A DNA stretch of 64,000 bases from Williamsia soli (GCF_017377795.1 NZ_JAFRDR010000004.1:310001-374000); one strand, 5' to 3'; counted from the stretch's first letter, positions 44,375 to 52,962 are shown. Numbers and translations: made by a program. Notes: generated from the letters alone by a model not told the origin.

Positions 44375-45298
44375 CCCAGTGCGCGGGCCGGTCAACACCC
44401 GGGCCGTCGCAACCCAGCCTTCGCGAGCACTCGGGTACGCGGGACGCCAGCCGCTCTCGTCGCGGAATCGGGTGTTCGAGGCCCGCACCGACCTGGTCAG
44501 CGAGGTGAGCCGGTGGCCGGCCAACAATCCTGCGCGTCCCGGTCCCCGTATCCACATCGCCGCGCCTGCGGCATCAGCGCAGGCCCGAGCGTGGTCGAGC
44601 TTGGTCAGTGGCTCGTCGTCGACGACGTTGTAGGTGCCCGCGCGGGCACCGAGCGCGGCGGCGACCGCATCGGCGCCGTCAGAGACGTGGATGCACGACA
44701 GATACGAATCCGGCCGTCCGGACACGAGCCCAATGTGCCGGCGGGCGAGGGCGAAGATCTGCTCGCTGTGGGTTGCGCCCGGACCGTAGAACAGCCCGAA
44801 CCGCAGGATGATCGGCGTCCCACCGGTGTGCGCAAAACCTCGGATGTTTGCCTCCGCGGACAGATTCGTGCGTGCAATCGGATAAGCCTCGACGGGCGCG
44901 TCCTCGTCGGTCCAGTTCGCGCCGTTGTCGCGATAGATCATCGTGACCGATTCCTGGATGATCCGCTCGATCCCGGCCACCGCTGCGGCCGCCGCGACAG
45001 TCGCCGAGCCCTCACCGCGGATTCGGGTGCAGTCGCGCCATGCCCTCGAACTCGCGAAGCGCATGGTGCTGGGTAGTGCGGACGCGAGATTGACCACGGT
45101 GTCATGTCCGTCGAAGGCTCGGGCGAGAGCTTCGCGGTCGAAGAGGGAGACAGCGATGGGCGTAGCGCCTTGGCGTCTGAGCCAATCGGCTTTCTGAGTT
45201 GACCGTGCCAACGCGGTAACCGCATGTCCACCGCGGATGAGCGCCGGGACGGTGTATCGCCCGATGGCCCCGGTGCCGCCGGTGAGGAACACGCGCAT
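44366..45298 (-). CDS. NAD-dependent epimerase/dehydratase (extended SDR)
   Basis: A 310-residue extended short-chain dehydrogenase/reductase. The Rossmann motif is FLTGGTGAIGRYTV. The catalytic Tyr region is not canonical: the Ser is in IIQESVTMIY, and a YxxxK is not clear (AYPIARTNLS at the expected place). The YNVVDDEPLT segment is typical of the family. Its ATG overlaps the stop of the 2OG-oxygenase gene by 1 nt (TGATG). It is the last gene of a four-gene minus-strand run. The missing YxxxK suggests an atypical reductase or a binding protein. Confidence 0.8.
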   Translation of the reverse strand: MRVFLTGGTGAIGRYTVPALIRGGHAVTALARSTQKADWLRRQGATPIAVSLFDREALARAFDGHDTVVNLASALPSTMRFASSRAWRDCTRIRGEGSATVAAAAAVAGIERIIQESVTMIYRDNGANWTDEDAPVEAYPIARTNLSAEANIRGFAHTGGTPIILRFGLFYGPGATHSEQIFALARRHIGLVSGRPDSYLSCIHVSDGADAVAAALGARAGTYNVVDDEPLTKLDHARACADAAGAAMWIRGPGRAGLLAGHRLTSLTRSVRASNTRFRDESGWRPAYPSAREGWVATARVLTGPRTGST

Positions 45299-46311
45299 CA
45301 AGTTCCCGAGTTCGCCGTGCGAGCGGCGGCCTCTGCCGGATACCACTTCGCGAAGACGTCGGGGTGAGCGCGGGTCCGGCTCTTCCAGGTGTTCTCGCCG
45401 TACGTGGTGAACAGGGGATTGGCCGGATCCTGTTCGACGCCACGGGCTTTGTCTGCCAACGTCTTCGGCAACGCGATGGTCGGGATCACAGCGTCGAGGG
45501 CCGGGCTGAAGAAGTAAGGGATCGACAGGCGTTCGGCGGCACCCGGTGGGGTGACTACCCGGTGTTTGGTCGCCCGCAGGTAACCGCCGGTGGCCACTTC
45601 GAGCATCTCGCCGACGTTCACCACAAACGCCCCCGCACGCGGCGGGGCGTCGAGCCAGCTGCCGTCGGTGGCCTCCACCTGTAGTCCTGCCGACCCCGGT
45701 TCGAGGAGCAGGAGTGTCAGTACGCCCGAGTCCTTGTGCGCCCCCACACCCTGATCGCCTGCCACCGCTGCCCCCGTTCGCGCGGGGTAACGAACGAGTT
45801 TGAGCAGGGTTGCGGGGGCCTCGGCGAACGCGCTGTCGAAGATGTGCGGGTTGGCGCCGAGGCCTGCCGCCCAGTTCTGCAGGAGCCGCAGAGCGACGCC
45901 GGCAAGCGCATCGTTGTATTCGCCGACCGCACTCCGTAATTCGGGAAGTGCAGCAGGCCACTGATTGGGGCCCTGCAGGCGCATGTACCCGTCGGCGCCG
46001 GGAACGGGCTCGCGTTCGGGACCGATGTCTATCTGCTCTCGCCAATCGATCTTGCCATTGGTGAACTCGCCGCCGAGCCGGTTGTATCCACGGAAATGCG
46101 GACTGTTGATCATCGCGATCGAGAGCTTGTCGTGCTCGGGCAGTGCGAAGAACGCCCGGGCGGCGGCGCGCACCCGTGAGATCAACTCTTCGTCGACGCC
46201 ATGGCCGTCGAGATAGAAGAAGCCGACCTCGTGCGTCACGTCACGAAGGCGTGCCCGCCCCTCGGCGGTGGCCAGCTCATCGAGTTCTATCACTGGAAGC
46301 ACGGTTTCCAC
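45298..46311 (-). CDS. 2-oxoglutarate/Fe(II)-dependent oxygenase, isopenicillin-N-synthase family
   Basis: A 337-residue DIOX_N plus 2OG-FeII_Oxy protein. The iron triad is HxD in GVGAHKDSGVLTLL and His in ATKHRVVTPPG, with Arg of the co-substrate site in ERLSIPYFFSP. The N-terminal IELDELATAEGR...EVGFFYLDGHGV is typical of IPNS-like enzymes, which hydroxylate, desaturate or close rings on small molecules. It is 20 nt after the aminopropyltransferase-like gene and overlaps the SDR gene. The substrate is unknown. Confidence 0.9.
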   Translation of the reverse strand: METVLPVIELDELATAEGRARLRDVTHEVGFFYLDGHGVDEELISRVRAAARAFFALPEHDKLSIAMINSPHFRGYNRLGGEFTNGKIDWREQIDIGPEREPVPGADGYMRLQGPNQWPAALPELRSAVGEYNDALAGVALRLLQNWAAGLGANPHIFDSAFAEAPATLLKLVRYPARTGAAVAGDQGVGAHKDSGVLTLLLLEPGSAGLQVEATDGSWLDAPPRAGAFVVNVGEMLEVATGGYLRATKHRVVTPPGAAERLSIPYFFSPALDAVIPTIALPKTLADKARGVEQDPANPLFTTYGENTWKSRTRAHPDVFAKWYPAEAAARTANSGT

Positions 46312-46331
46312 CGTAGCCGCCTCACGGCCGA

Positions 46332-47180
46332 TCAGTCCCGCAGGACCTTCCCTGCCGCAGCGAAGCTGCGCACCTTGGGATCGAGCCAGACCTGTGCGGG
46401 GACACCACCAAGGAGATTGCGCGTCAGCGCGGGGGAGTCGCCGAACGGCACGTCGCTGCCCGCGATGACGATGTTGCCGTAACGCCGGCCCTTGAGCATG
46501 GCGGGATCGGCTATCACGGTCAGCTGTTCGAAAACAGCGCCGAGGGTCGCGGCTTCGGAGCGGGCGAGCGAGAGATCTCGCGTGTCACCGCAATTGATCA
46601 CATAGATGCCGCCGGGGGCGAGGACCCTGCGAACCTCCTGGGTGAACTCGAGAGTCGTCAGGGCCTGTGGGGTCCGGGTGCCGGCGAAGACGTCGCGGAT
46701 GATCAGGTCGCGGGTGGACTCGGTCAGCGACTCCGTGACGGCGCGGGCGTCGCCGACCCGCAGGCGCAGCAATGGGGCACGTGGCAGGTCGAACCACTCA
46801 CGGACGAGTTCGGTCAGCCGCTGATCGATGTCGACTGCCACCTGCCGTGCAGCGGGATACGTCGCAGCGAAGTACCGGGCCAGCGTGCATGCTCCGGCGC
46901 CGAGATGCAGGACCCGTAACCGGGCGTCGGACTCCCAGTGTTCCTTCGCGATTTCCGCGATCCACTGCATGTACTCGAAATCGAGCTGGGCCGGGTCTGC
47001 GAGGTTGATGTGTGAACTCTGCGCCCCGTTGACGGTGATGATCCAGCCGTCGGTGAGGTGGTCGCGGATCAGCTCGCAGGTACCGGTGTCGATCGGATAG
47101 ACACCGGGCTCGGGCCCCGTAGCCGCCTCGCTGCCGACAGAGGCGTTCCGCGATCGCGTGTTCCTGCGTCCTTTCGCCAC
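46332..47180 (-). CDS. Spermidine synthase-like (aminopropyltransferase-fold) protein
   Basis: A 282-residue protein of the polyamine synthase/class I methyltransferase fold. Its nucleotide loop is VLHLGAGACTLARYF, with an acidic end VAVDIDQRL and RDLIIRDVFAG where spermidine synthases have the catalytic D-x-x-D. The amine-binding Asp/Glu set is not evident, so the true donor (decarboxylated SAM or SAM) is open. The GTG start (VAKGRRNT) lies 8 nt after the upstream stop; a longer frame would overlap the reductase gene for 120 codons with non-conserved sequence. Confidence 0.75.
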   Translation of the reverse strand: MAKGRRNTRSRNASVGSEAATGPEPGVYPIDTGTCELIRDHLTDGWIITVNGAQSSHINLADPAQLDFEYMQWIAEIAKEHWESDARLRVLHLGAGACTLARYFAATYPAARQVAVDIDQRLTELVREWFDLPRAPLLRLRVGDARAVTESLTESTRDLIIRDVFAGTRTPQALTTLEFTQEVRRVLAPGGIYVINCGDTRDLSLARSEAATLGAVFEQLTVIADPAMLKGRRYGNIVIAGSDVPFGDSPALTRNLLGGVPAQVWLDPKVRSFAAAGKVLRD

Positions 47181-47188
47181 CGAGAAAC

Positions 47189-48532
47189 TCAGTACACGTC
47201 GCGCAGGTAACGCTTTTCGCGTTTGAGCGTGTTCACATAATCTTCCGCGGCTTCCTCGTCGAGGCCGCCGTACTCGGCGATCACGTCGTGGAGCGCGGTG
47301 TCGACGTCCCGAGCCATCTGCGCGGCGTCCCCGCACACGTAGAAGTAGGCGCCGACGTCCAGCCAGCGGAACAACTCCTGCCCGTGCTCCCGCATCCTGT
47401 CCTGCACGTAGATCTTTTGTTTCTGATCGCGCGAGAACGCGAGGTCCAGACGGTGCAGGACACCGTCGCGCTGGAATTGCACGAGCTCGTCTTCGTACAT
47501 GAAATCTGTTGCGCGGTATTGGTCTCCGTAGAACAGCCAATTGGTTCCGGTGGCTCCGCGGGCCTTGCGCTCGTAGAGGAACGAGCGGAAGGGCGCGACG
47601 CCGGTCCCGGGGCCGACCATGATGACCGGCGCCGCGTCGTCTGCGGGCAGGCGGAACGAGCGGTTCTTGGACAAGAACACACCGGCGGTGTTGCCTGCGC
47701 CCACCCGATCAGCGAGATACGTCGAACACTGTCCTCGTCTGTCGCGCTGCGCGGAACGATGCCGCACCGCGGCCACCGTCAGGTGCACCATGCCCTTGTG
47801 GGTGAGTGGCGACGACGAGATCGAGTACACGCGGTGTGCCAGCGGTCGCAGCAACTCGAGAAGTTGGGCCGCGTTGATCTCCAGATTCGGATCCAGGTCC
47901 AGCAGGTCGAGGACATCTTTGCCCCACAGCCAGCCTTCGAGGGCTTCGCGTTCTTCGGTGGAGAGCACGTGTACCAATTCGGCGTCGCCGGTCCGGTCGG
48001 CGACGTGGTCGATGAGCTCGCGGGTCGGTAGCGAGATCTCGTACTCGTAGGTCAGCAGATCGATGAGTGTCGACTCGCCCGTGCGAGTGGTGATCGACTC
48101 GCCGGGATCGGCGCCGATGCGCTCGATCAGCGCGGCGACGAGCTCGGGATCGTTGACCGGCCGGACACCGAGCCCGTCGCCTGCCTCGTAGTCGATGTCG
48201 CTGTCGCCGAGGTCGAACACCACGTGCCGAACGTCTTTGCCGGATTCGGAACCACGCAATGGCCGGTTGGCGACGAGCTTGGCGCTGTACGGATTCTTCC
48301 GGGTCCAGGGTGATCGTTTCGGTTTGTCCGACTTGCCCGGAGCTTCCTGGGCAGGACGCACTTCAGGAGCGGTGACGGTGTCGAGTTCGCGGAGTGCCTC
48401 CAGCGCGGTGGCCAGCACGTCGTCCCGCGTGGTCCCGGCGACGGCTGAGTCGAAACCTGCCAGGAATCCCGACAGCCACAACCGCTGGTCCCCGGTGTAC
48501 TGGGCATCGCCGGGCAGATTGGAAGTTTTCAT
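47189..48532 (-). CDS. NADPH-sulfite-reductase-flavoprotein-like (FNR-type) reductase lacking the FMN domain
   Basis: A 447-residue diflavin-reductase-related protein. It has the FAD-binding connecting domain (residues ~95-290; RPLAHRVYSISSSPLTHKG, RGQCSTYLADRV) and the NADP domain (VIMVGPGTGVAPFRSFLYER, YVCGDAAQMARDVDTAL, C-terminal KREKRYLRDVY). The CysJ/CPR flavodoxin module is absent; the N-terminal ~90 residues are a helical stretch instead (LPGDAQYTGDQRLWLSGFLA). Electrons must therefore leave from FAD to a separate carrier. It heads the run with the aminopropyltransferase-like, 2OG-oxygenase and SDR genes, and its ATG faces cobD. Confidence 0.85.
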   Translation of the reverse strand: MKTSNLPGDAQYTGDQRLWLSGFLAGFDSAVAGTTRDDVLATALEALRELDTVTAPEVRPAQEAPGKSDKPKRSPWTRKNPYSAKLVANRPLRGSESGKDVRHVVFDLGDSDIDYEAGDGLGVRPVNDPELVAALIERIGADPGESITTRTGESTLIDLLTYEYEISLPTRELIDHVADRTGDAELVHVLSTEEREALEGWLWGKDVLDLLDLDPNLEINAAQLLELLRPLAHRVYSISSSPLTHKGMVHLTVAAVRHRSAQRDRRGQCSTYLADRVGAGNTAGVFLSKNRSFRLPADDAAPVIMVGPGTGVAPFRSFLYERKARGATGTNWLFYGDQYRATDFMYEDELVQFQRDGVLHRLDLAFSRDQKQKIYVQDRMREHGQELFRWLDVGAYFYVCGDAAQMARDVDTALHDVIAEYGGLDEEAAEDYVNTLKREKRYLRDVY

Positions 48533-48700
48533 ATGCCTGTCATTGTTCTCGATGTGCTCGCCCGCATCTGCAGTGGGCCGGGCACCGCTGCGACGTTGAA
48601 GCGGCACCTGGCGAGGATGAGGGTACCCTCACCAGCTGCCGGTCCCGTTCGCACCCGTGGCGGTCGTGGCAGGTGGTCGGTGTCTGAGATATTGACCTAC

Positions 48701-49630
48701 ATGGCATCAGATGTGTGGACGCGGGCCGCGGGCCTGAGCGCCGGTTACCTGCTGGACCACGTATTCGGTGATCCCGTGCGCCTGCATCCTGTTGCCGGCA
48801 TGGGAAACGTCGCCGGCTCCCTCGAAAAACTGATCTACCGCGATTCGCGCTGGGCTGGTGCGGCTTTCACCACAATCTGCGTAGGCGGGGTCATCGGAAC
48901 CGGCTACCTGGGTCGACGCGGCGGAGCCGTGGCCGTGGCGGTGGCGACGTGGATCGCCCTCGGCGGAACCTCGCTGACCGCGGTCGGCGAGCGCCTCGGT
49001 GAGGCGCTCGCGGCCGACGACGTCGACTCTGCCCGTGCACTCATCCCAAGTCTGTGTGGGCGCGATCCGGCCAGCCTGGACAGCGCAGGAATGGCGCGGG
49101 CGACCGTCGAGTCCGTTGCAGAAAACACCTCCGACGCTGCTGTCGCACCGCTGTTCTGGGGTGCTGTCGCCGGTGTGCCGGGACTGCTGGGTTACCGGAT
49201 GGTCAACACCCTCGACGCGATGGTCGGCTACCGAAGTGACCGGTATCTCCGCTTCGGATGGGCCAGTGCCCGACTCGATGACGTTGCCAACTACCTGCCG
49301 GCCCGGCTGACCGCAGTCCTGGTACTCGCGATCGGGCCCGACCGCCGGTCCGGGGCGGCAGCCGTCCGACGCGATGCCGCGGCCCATCCGAGCCCCAACG
49401 CCGGGGTGGTCGAGGCGTCGTTCGCCGGTGTTCTCGGGGTGAGTCTTGGAGGGATCACCGTCTACCGGCACGGCACGGATTCGCGACCCGTCTTGGGCCG
49501 TGGTGCGCCGCCGACCGTCCGCGATGTGACGCGGGCGACGACGCTGTCGCGCCAGGTGCAGCTAGGTGCGCTCGCGGCCGTAGCGGTCGGTCAGTTTCTG
49601 GTTCGAACCGTTGTCGCCCGTAGGACCTGA
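48701..49630 (+). CDS. cobD: Adenosylcobinamide-phosphate synthase CobD/CbiB
   Basis: A 309-residue membrane protein that joins an aminopropanol arm to cobyric acid in B12 synthesis. Motifs are GYLLDHVFGDPVRLHPVAGM, ATVESVAENTSDAAVAPLFW, MVNTLDAMVGYRSDRYLRFG and AAAHPSPNAGVVEASFAGVL. The ATG has GATATT 7 nt upstream and no Shine-Dalgarno sequence. The 168 bp between it and the divergent reductase gene hold no B12 riboswitch that I can see. The last 69 bp overlap the convergent SURF1 gene. It matches Rv2236c by position. Confidence 0.93.
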   Translation: MASDVWTRAAGLSAGYLLDHVFGDPVRLHPVAGMGNVAGSLEKLIYRDSRWAGAAFTTICVGGVIGTGYLGRRGGAVAVAVATWIALGGTSLTAVGERLGEALAADDVDSARALIPSLCGRDPASLDSAGMARATVESVAENTSDAAVAPLFWGAVAGVPGLLGYRMVNTLDAMVGYRSDRYLRFGWASARLDDVANYLPARLTAVLVLAIGPDRRSGAAAVRRDAAAHPSPNAGVVEASFAGVLGVSLGGITVYRHGTDSRPVLGRGAPPTVRDVTRATTLSRQVQLGALAAVAVGQFLVRTVVARRT

Positions 49631-50482
49631 ACCGATGACACCCCGCGCGGACGCACTCTCGCGGTGCGTCGACGAGGCCGCGAGCGCCTCCCTGGTCTGC
49701 TTGCCCCGTTCGCGTGGCCTGCGGGGTGGCACGTCGGTACCGCTTGCGTTCGCCCGACGCTGCTTGATCTCCGACCACGCGAAATAGCCCAGCCCGAGGG
49801 GGGCCATCAACCCGAAGGCCAGCCATTGCAATCCGTATGACAGATAGGGGCCGGTCTCGAGCTGCGGCAGTGAGATGACTCCGAGCGCGCCCGGCTGCCC
49901 ATCGGTCAACTGCAGATAACCGGCGGCCAGCGGTACGTCCACCGTGCGGCTGATCAGCACGGGATCGATCGAGTAGACCTGAATCGCCCCGGCTTCGGTG
50001 CGGGGTTCGCGACCCGGCATGGTGCTCTCCGACGCCCGGATCCGGGCCTGGACGGTCACCTGTCCGGTCGGCGCCGGCGTGATAGGTGGCAGCGCGGTGC
50101 CCTGTTCCGGGGTCACATACCCCCGGTTGACCAGGTACGTGCTGCCAGAGGTCTCGGCGAACGGCGTGAGCACCTCGTAGGCGGGGGAGCCGTCCACCGA
50201 ACGCAGCCGGACGACAACTTCCTTGTCGGGCAGATACGAACCGGTGAGCTGGACCCGGCTCCACTCGGCGTCCGTGATCGGCCGACCATCTCGATACAGC
50301 TCGTCCACCGGTACCGGCTCGGCCGATTCGGCTCGCTTGATCAGATCATTCTGGTGCTCGTTCTGCGAGTTCTTGCCCAGCTGCCAAGGCGCCAGCACCC
50401 AGAAGCACGCGGCAGCGAAGCCCACGACCACCAGCGCGAGCGCAATCCAGCCCGGACGTAGGAAGTTCCGCAGGATTCGCAC
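49562..50482 (-). CDS. SURF1 family cytochrome oxidase assembly protein
   Basis: A 306-residue protein with the SURF1 layout: an N-terminal membrane helix (WIALALVVVGFAAACFWVLA, PWQLGK), an extracytoplasmic domain with the RPITDAEWSRVQLTGSY and NRGYV signatures, and a C-terminal helix (YGLQWLAFGLMAPLGLGYFA). It then has a disordered Arg-rich tail of ~65 residues that overlaps cobD antisense. SURF1 assists heme a insertion into cytochrome aa3. The GTG start was chosen because the hexamer TACCGT lies 6 nt before it; the ATG two codons earlier abuts that hexamer. It matches Rv2235. Confidence 0.88.
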   Translation of the reverse strand: MRILRNFLRPGWIALALVVVGFAAACFWVLAPWQLGKNSQNEHQNDLIKRAESAEPVPVDELYRDGRPITDAEWSRVQLTGSYLPDKEVVVRLRSVDGSPAYEVLTPFAETSGSTYLVNRGYVTPEQGTALPPITPAPTGQVTVQARIRASESTMPGREPRTEAGAIQVYSIDPVLISRTVDVPLAAGYLQLTDGQPGALGVISLPQLETGPYLSYGLQWLAFGLMAPLGLGYFAWSEIKQRRANASGTDVPPRRPRERGKQTREALAASSTHRESASARGVIGSGPTGDNGSNQKLTDRYGRERT

Positions 50483-50656
50483 ACCCATACGGTACCGAGC
50501 GCCGCGAGATGAAGTTCGCCGGTGGCCGCGGCAGCGACGTCGGATGCGCGGGAGAGCATGGTTATTGTTGACCGCAGAGGGGCGGTCGAGAAGCTGCGGT
50601 CCCCAGGCGGCGGGCCTTCGCCGCGCCGCCCATCATCATCTGATCGGAGAGTCCTC

Positions 50657-51700
50657 ATGCGCGATCTGGTCTGCCGCAAATGTGGCCAGAAGTTGTCGTT
50701 CGAAAACACCCTGTGCCTCAATTGCAAGAGTCCGCTCGGGTTCCACCTTCCCGCCCGAACCATGTACGTGCTCGACGAGAATGCCACCACGGAAGTCGAC
50801 GGCGAGACTCTGGTGCGCTGCGCCAACTTCGACCTCATCGCCTGCAACTGGCTGATCCCTCCGGTCGAACCGGGCGCGAGTACTCCTGCGGGAGAAGAGG
50901 ATCCGTCGGAACTGTGCGAGTCGTGCCGATTGACCCGCACCCGTCCGGCCGACACCGATGTCGATGCGATCGCCGTATTCGGGGACGCCGAGACCAACAA
51001 GCGCAGGGTGATCCTCGAACTCGACGAGCTGGGACTGCCGATCCGGGGACGTGACGTCGACCCGCAGACGGGCCTGGCGTTCGATCTGCTCTCGAGTGCG
51101 AACAACCCGGTGATCACCGGACACGCGGACGGGGTTGTCACGCTCGACCTCGCGGAGGGCGACGACGTCCACAGGGAGCAGCTGCGGGTGTCGATGGATG
51201 AGCCCTATCGCACCCTCATCGGGCACTTCCGCCACGAGATCGGGCACTACTACCAGATGGTGCTGGTCGGAACCGGCGAACACCGCCCTCGCTTCGAGGA
51301 ACTGTTCGGCAACCCCGACGACGACTATCAGGCCGCGCTCGATCGTCACTACAGCGAAGGGCCGCCCGACAACTGGAAGAGCGATTTCGTCTCGTCATAC
51401 GCCACGATGCACCCGGCGGAAGACTGGGCCGAGACCTTCGCGCACTACCTGCACATCCGCGACACCCTCGACACCGCCGCTGCGTTCGCGATGGCACCCA
51501 GCGGGGCGACACTCGACAGTGTGCTTCTCGGCGACGTGGGCTTCGACCAGATCATCGATCTCTGGCTACCGCTGACCTGGGCGTTGAACCAGATCAACCG
51601 CTCGATGGGTCACCAGGACCTGTACCCGTTCGTTCTGCCGGCGAAGGTGCTCGACAAGATGCGGTTCATACACGGCCTCATCTCACCGGCGATCCTCTGA
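50657..51700 (+). CDS. Zinc-ribbon plus zincin-like putative metallopeptidase
   Basis: A 347-residue protein. The N-terminal zinc ribbon is CRKCGQ...CLNCKS, followed by a second CRxC-type pair (ELCESCRLTR). The catalytic motif is FRHEIGHYYQM (HExxH), with later DNWKSDFVSSYATMHPAEDW containing E/H candidates for the third ligand. It fits the putative zinc-binding metallopeptidase family (DUF2248-like) common in actinobacteria and proteobacteria, with no known substrate. There is no signal peptide. GGAGAG precedes the ATG. It stands alone between SURF1 and ptpA. Confidence 0.85.
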   Translation: MRDLVCRKCGQKLSFENTLCLNCKSPLGFHLPARTMYVLDENATTEVDGETLVRCANFDLIACNWLIPPVEPGASTPAGEEDPSELCESCRLTRTRPADTDVDAIAVFGDAETNKRRVILELDELGLPIRGRDVDPQTGLAFDLLSSANNPVITGHADGVVTLDLAEGDDVHREQLRVSMDEPYRTLIGHFRHEIGHYYQMVLVGTGEHRPRFEELFGNPDDDYQAALDRHYSEGPPDNWKSDFVSSYATMHPAEDWAETFAHYLHIRDTLDTAAAFAMAPSGATLDSVLLGDVGFDQIIDLWLPLTWALNQINRSMGHQDLYPFVLPAKVLDKMRFIHGLISPAIL

Positions 51701-51787
51701 CCGACCACGAACCCACTCGTTGCAGGCACAGCCAGGCGTTGCAGCCGCTGGGTGTGCCGCGGGCGGGTGGGTTTGTCGGCGGCGGGT

Positions 51788-52252
51788 CTACCGGCGGGTA
51801 CGGACCCACTCGATCAGGCCGGGCATCGCGGCCTCGATCTGCAGGCGGACATCGGTGAAGTCTGCGTCCGACCCGAAATAAGGGTCGGCGACGTCGTCGC
51901 TGTCGGCATCGGGATCGAAGCTGCGCAGAAGCGCGGAACGATCGGCGACACCGGCGTCACGCAGCGCGGCGAGATGACCGGCGTCCATGGCGAGCAACAG
52001 ATCCGCGGACAGATGCTCGCTGCCGAGCTGGGCCGCAACGTGTTCGTCGTCGTATCCGGCCGAGGTCAATTCGGTACGGGCACGCACATCGGCAGCCTCG
52101 CCGACGTGCCAGTCACCCGTCCCGCAGCTGCTCACGCGGACCTGGTCAGCCAGGCCCGCGTCGTCGAGGGCGCGCCGGAAGATGTTCTGGCCCATCGGTG
52201 ATCGACAGATGTTGCCGGTGCAGACGAAGGTGACGTGCAGACGTTCAGGCAT
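51788..52252 (-). CDS. ptpA: Low-molecular-weight protein tyrosine phosphatase PtpA
   Basis: A 154-residue phosphatase. The P-loop CTGNICRS has nucleophile C11 and R17, and the general acid Asp is D123 in DPYFGS. In M. tuberculosis PtpA (Rv2234) is secreted into macrophages and blocks phagosome acidification; here a general signalling role is safer. M. tuberculosis PtpA carries two neighbouring Tyr (128, 129), reported targets of PtkA; here only the first remains (Y125) and the second is Phe. The gene overlaps ptkA by 8 nt and is co-transcribed with it. Confidence 0.93.
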   Translation of the reverse strand: MPERLHVTFVCTGNICRSPMGQNIFRRALDDAGLADQVRVSSCGTGDWHVGEAADVRARTELTSAGYDDEHVAAQLGSEHLSADLLLAMDAGHLAALRDAGVADRSALLRSFDPDADSDDVADPYFGSDADFTDVRLQIEAAMPGLIEWVRTRR

Positions 52253-52940
52253 GTACGAGCTCCCGCAGCGCCGACACGGACTCGACGGTCCAGGCCGCGT
52301 CGGAATCTTCGTTGTCCAGTGCGTATCCCCAGGTGACGAAGACCGCCGGGATACCGAACTCCGCGGAGCCGTGTACATCGTGGTGGCGATCGCCGATCAT
52401 GACGACCGGTCGCTTCGCCACGTCGGTGATCCCGAGCGAGCTCAGTGCGTGTGCGATCACGTCGGATTTCGTTCGTCGGCTTCCGTCATCAGAGGCGCCT
52501 GCGATGTACTGGAAGTGACGGTCGAGCCCGAAATGCTCGAGGATCCGGCGGGCTGTCGTCTGGTTCTTGGACGTGGCCACGGCCATCGGCCGGCCGGAGT
52601 CGGACAGGTCGGCCAAGAGCGCCGCCATCCCCTCGAACACCGAGTTCTCCAGCCATCCGGTCGCGACATACCGTTCGCGGTAGGCGAGCATCGCCGCTTC
52701 CACGTCGGTGTCGGAGAGATGCATGCCACGCAGGCTGTCGACCATCGGCGGGCCTGCGATACCTGCGACCAGCGCGCTGTCGGGCTCGGGTGCCCCGACC
52801 GCGGCCAGCGCGTGACGGAAGCTGTTCTCGATGCCTGTGAACGAATCGGTGATGGTGCCGTCGAGATCGAACAACAGGACGGTGGCGGGGTCGGCGGGGT
52901 CGGGTCGGGGAGAAACGTTGGGCGAGCTCACCTCGTCCAT
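52245..52940 (-). CDS. ptkA: HAD-fold protein, PtkA (protein tyrosine kinase A) orthologue by synteny
   Basis: A 231-residue HAD protein. Motif I is LLFDLDGTITDS (D25, D27), motif II is ATSKNQ, the Lys is in TKSDVIAH and motif IV is MIGDRHHDVHGS. Sequence alone would say phosphoglycolate phosphatase-like. The order cobC-like, HAD, LMW-PTP equals Rv2231c-Rv2232-Rv2234, where Rv2232 is PtkA, reported to autophosphorylate on Tyr and phosphorylate PtpA. M. tuberculosis PtkA has an intrinsically disordered N-terminal extension of about 80 residues; here only about 20 residues precede the HAD core. Kinase activity is therefore inferred from synteny, and a phosphatase is the alternative. Confidence 0.8.
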   Translation of the reverse strand: MDEVSSPNVSPRPDPADPATVLLFDLDGTITDSFTGIENSFRHALAAVGAPEPDSALVAGIAGPPMVDSLRGMHLSDTDVEAAMLAYRERYVATGWLENSVFEGMAALLADLSDSGRPMAVATSKNQTTARRILEHFGLDRHFQYIAGASDDGSRRTKSDVIAHALSSLGITDVAKRPVVMIGDRHHDVHGSAEFGIPAVFVTWGYALDNEDSDAAWTVESVSALRELVHA

Positions 52941-52962
52941 CCTGCCCGTAGGCTCGACAACT

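Noticed and set aside
48533-48700. Cobalamin riboswitch before cobD
   Set aside because: No B12-box-like element or long structured leader is seen, and the promoter geometry suggests a leaderless message.
52245-52940. Plain phosphoglycolate phosphatase call for the HAD gene
   Set aside because: Sequence alone allows it, but the order with the cobC-like and LMW-PTP genes equals Rv2231c-Rv2232-Rv2234, so PtkA orthologue was preferred with lowered confidence.
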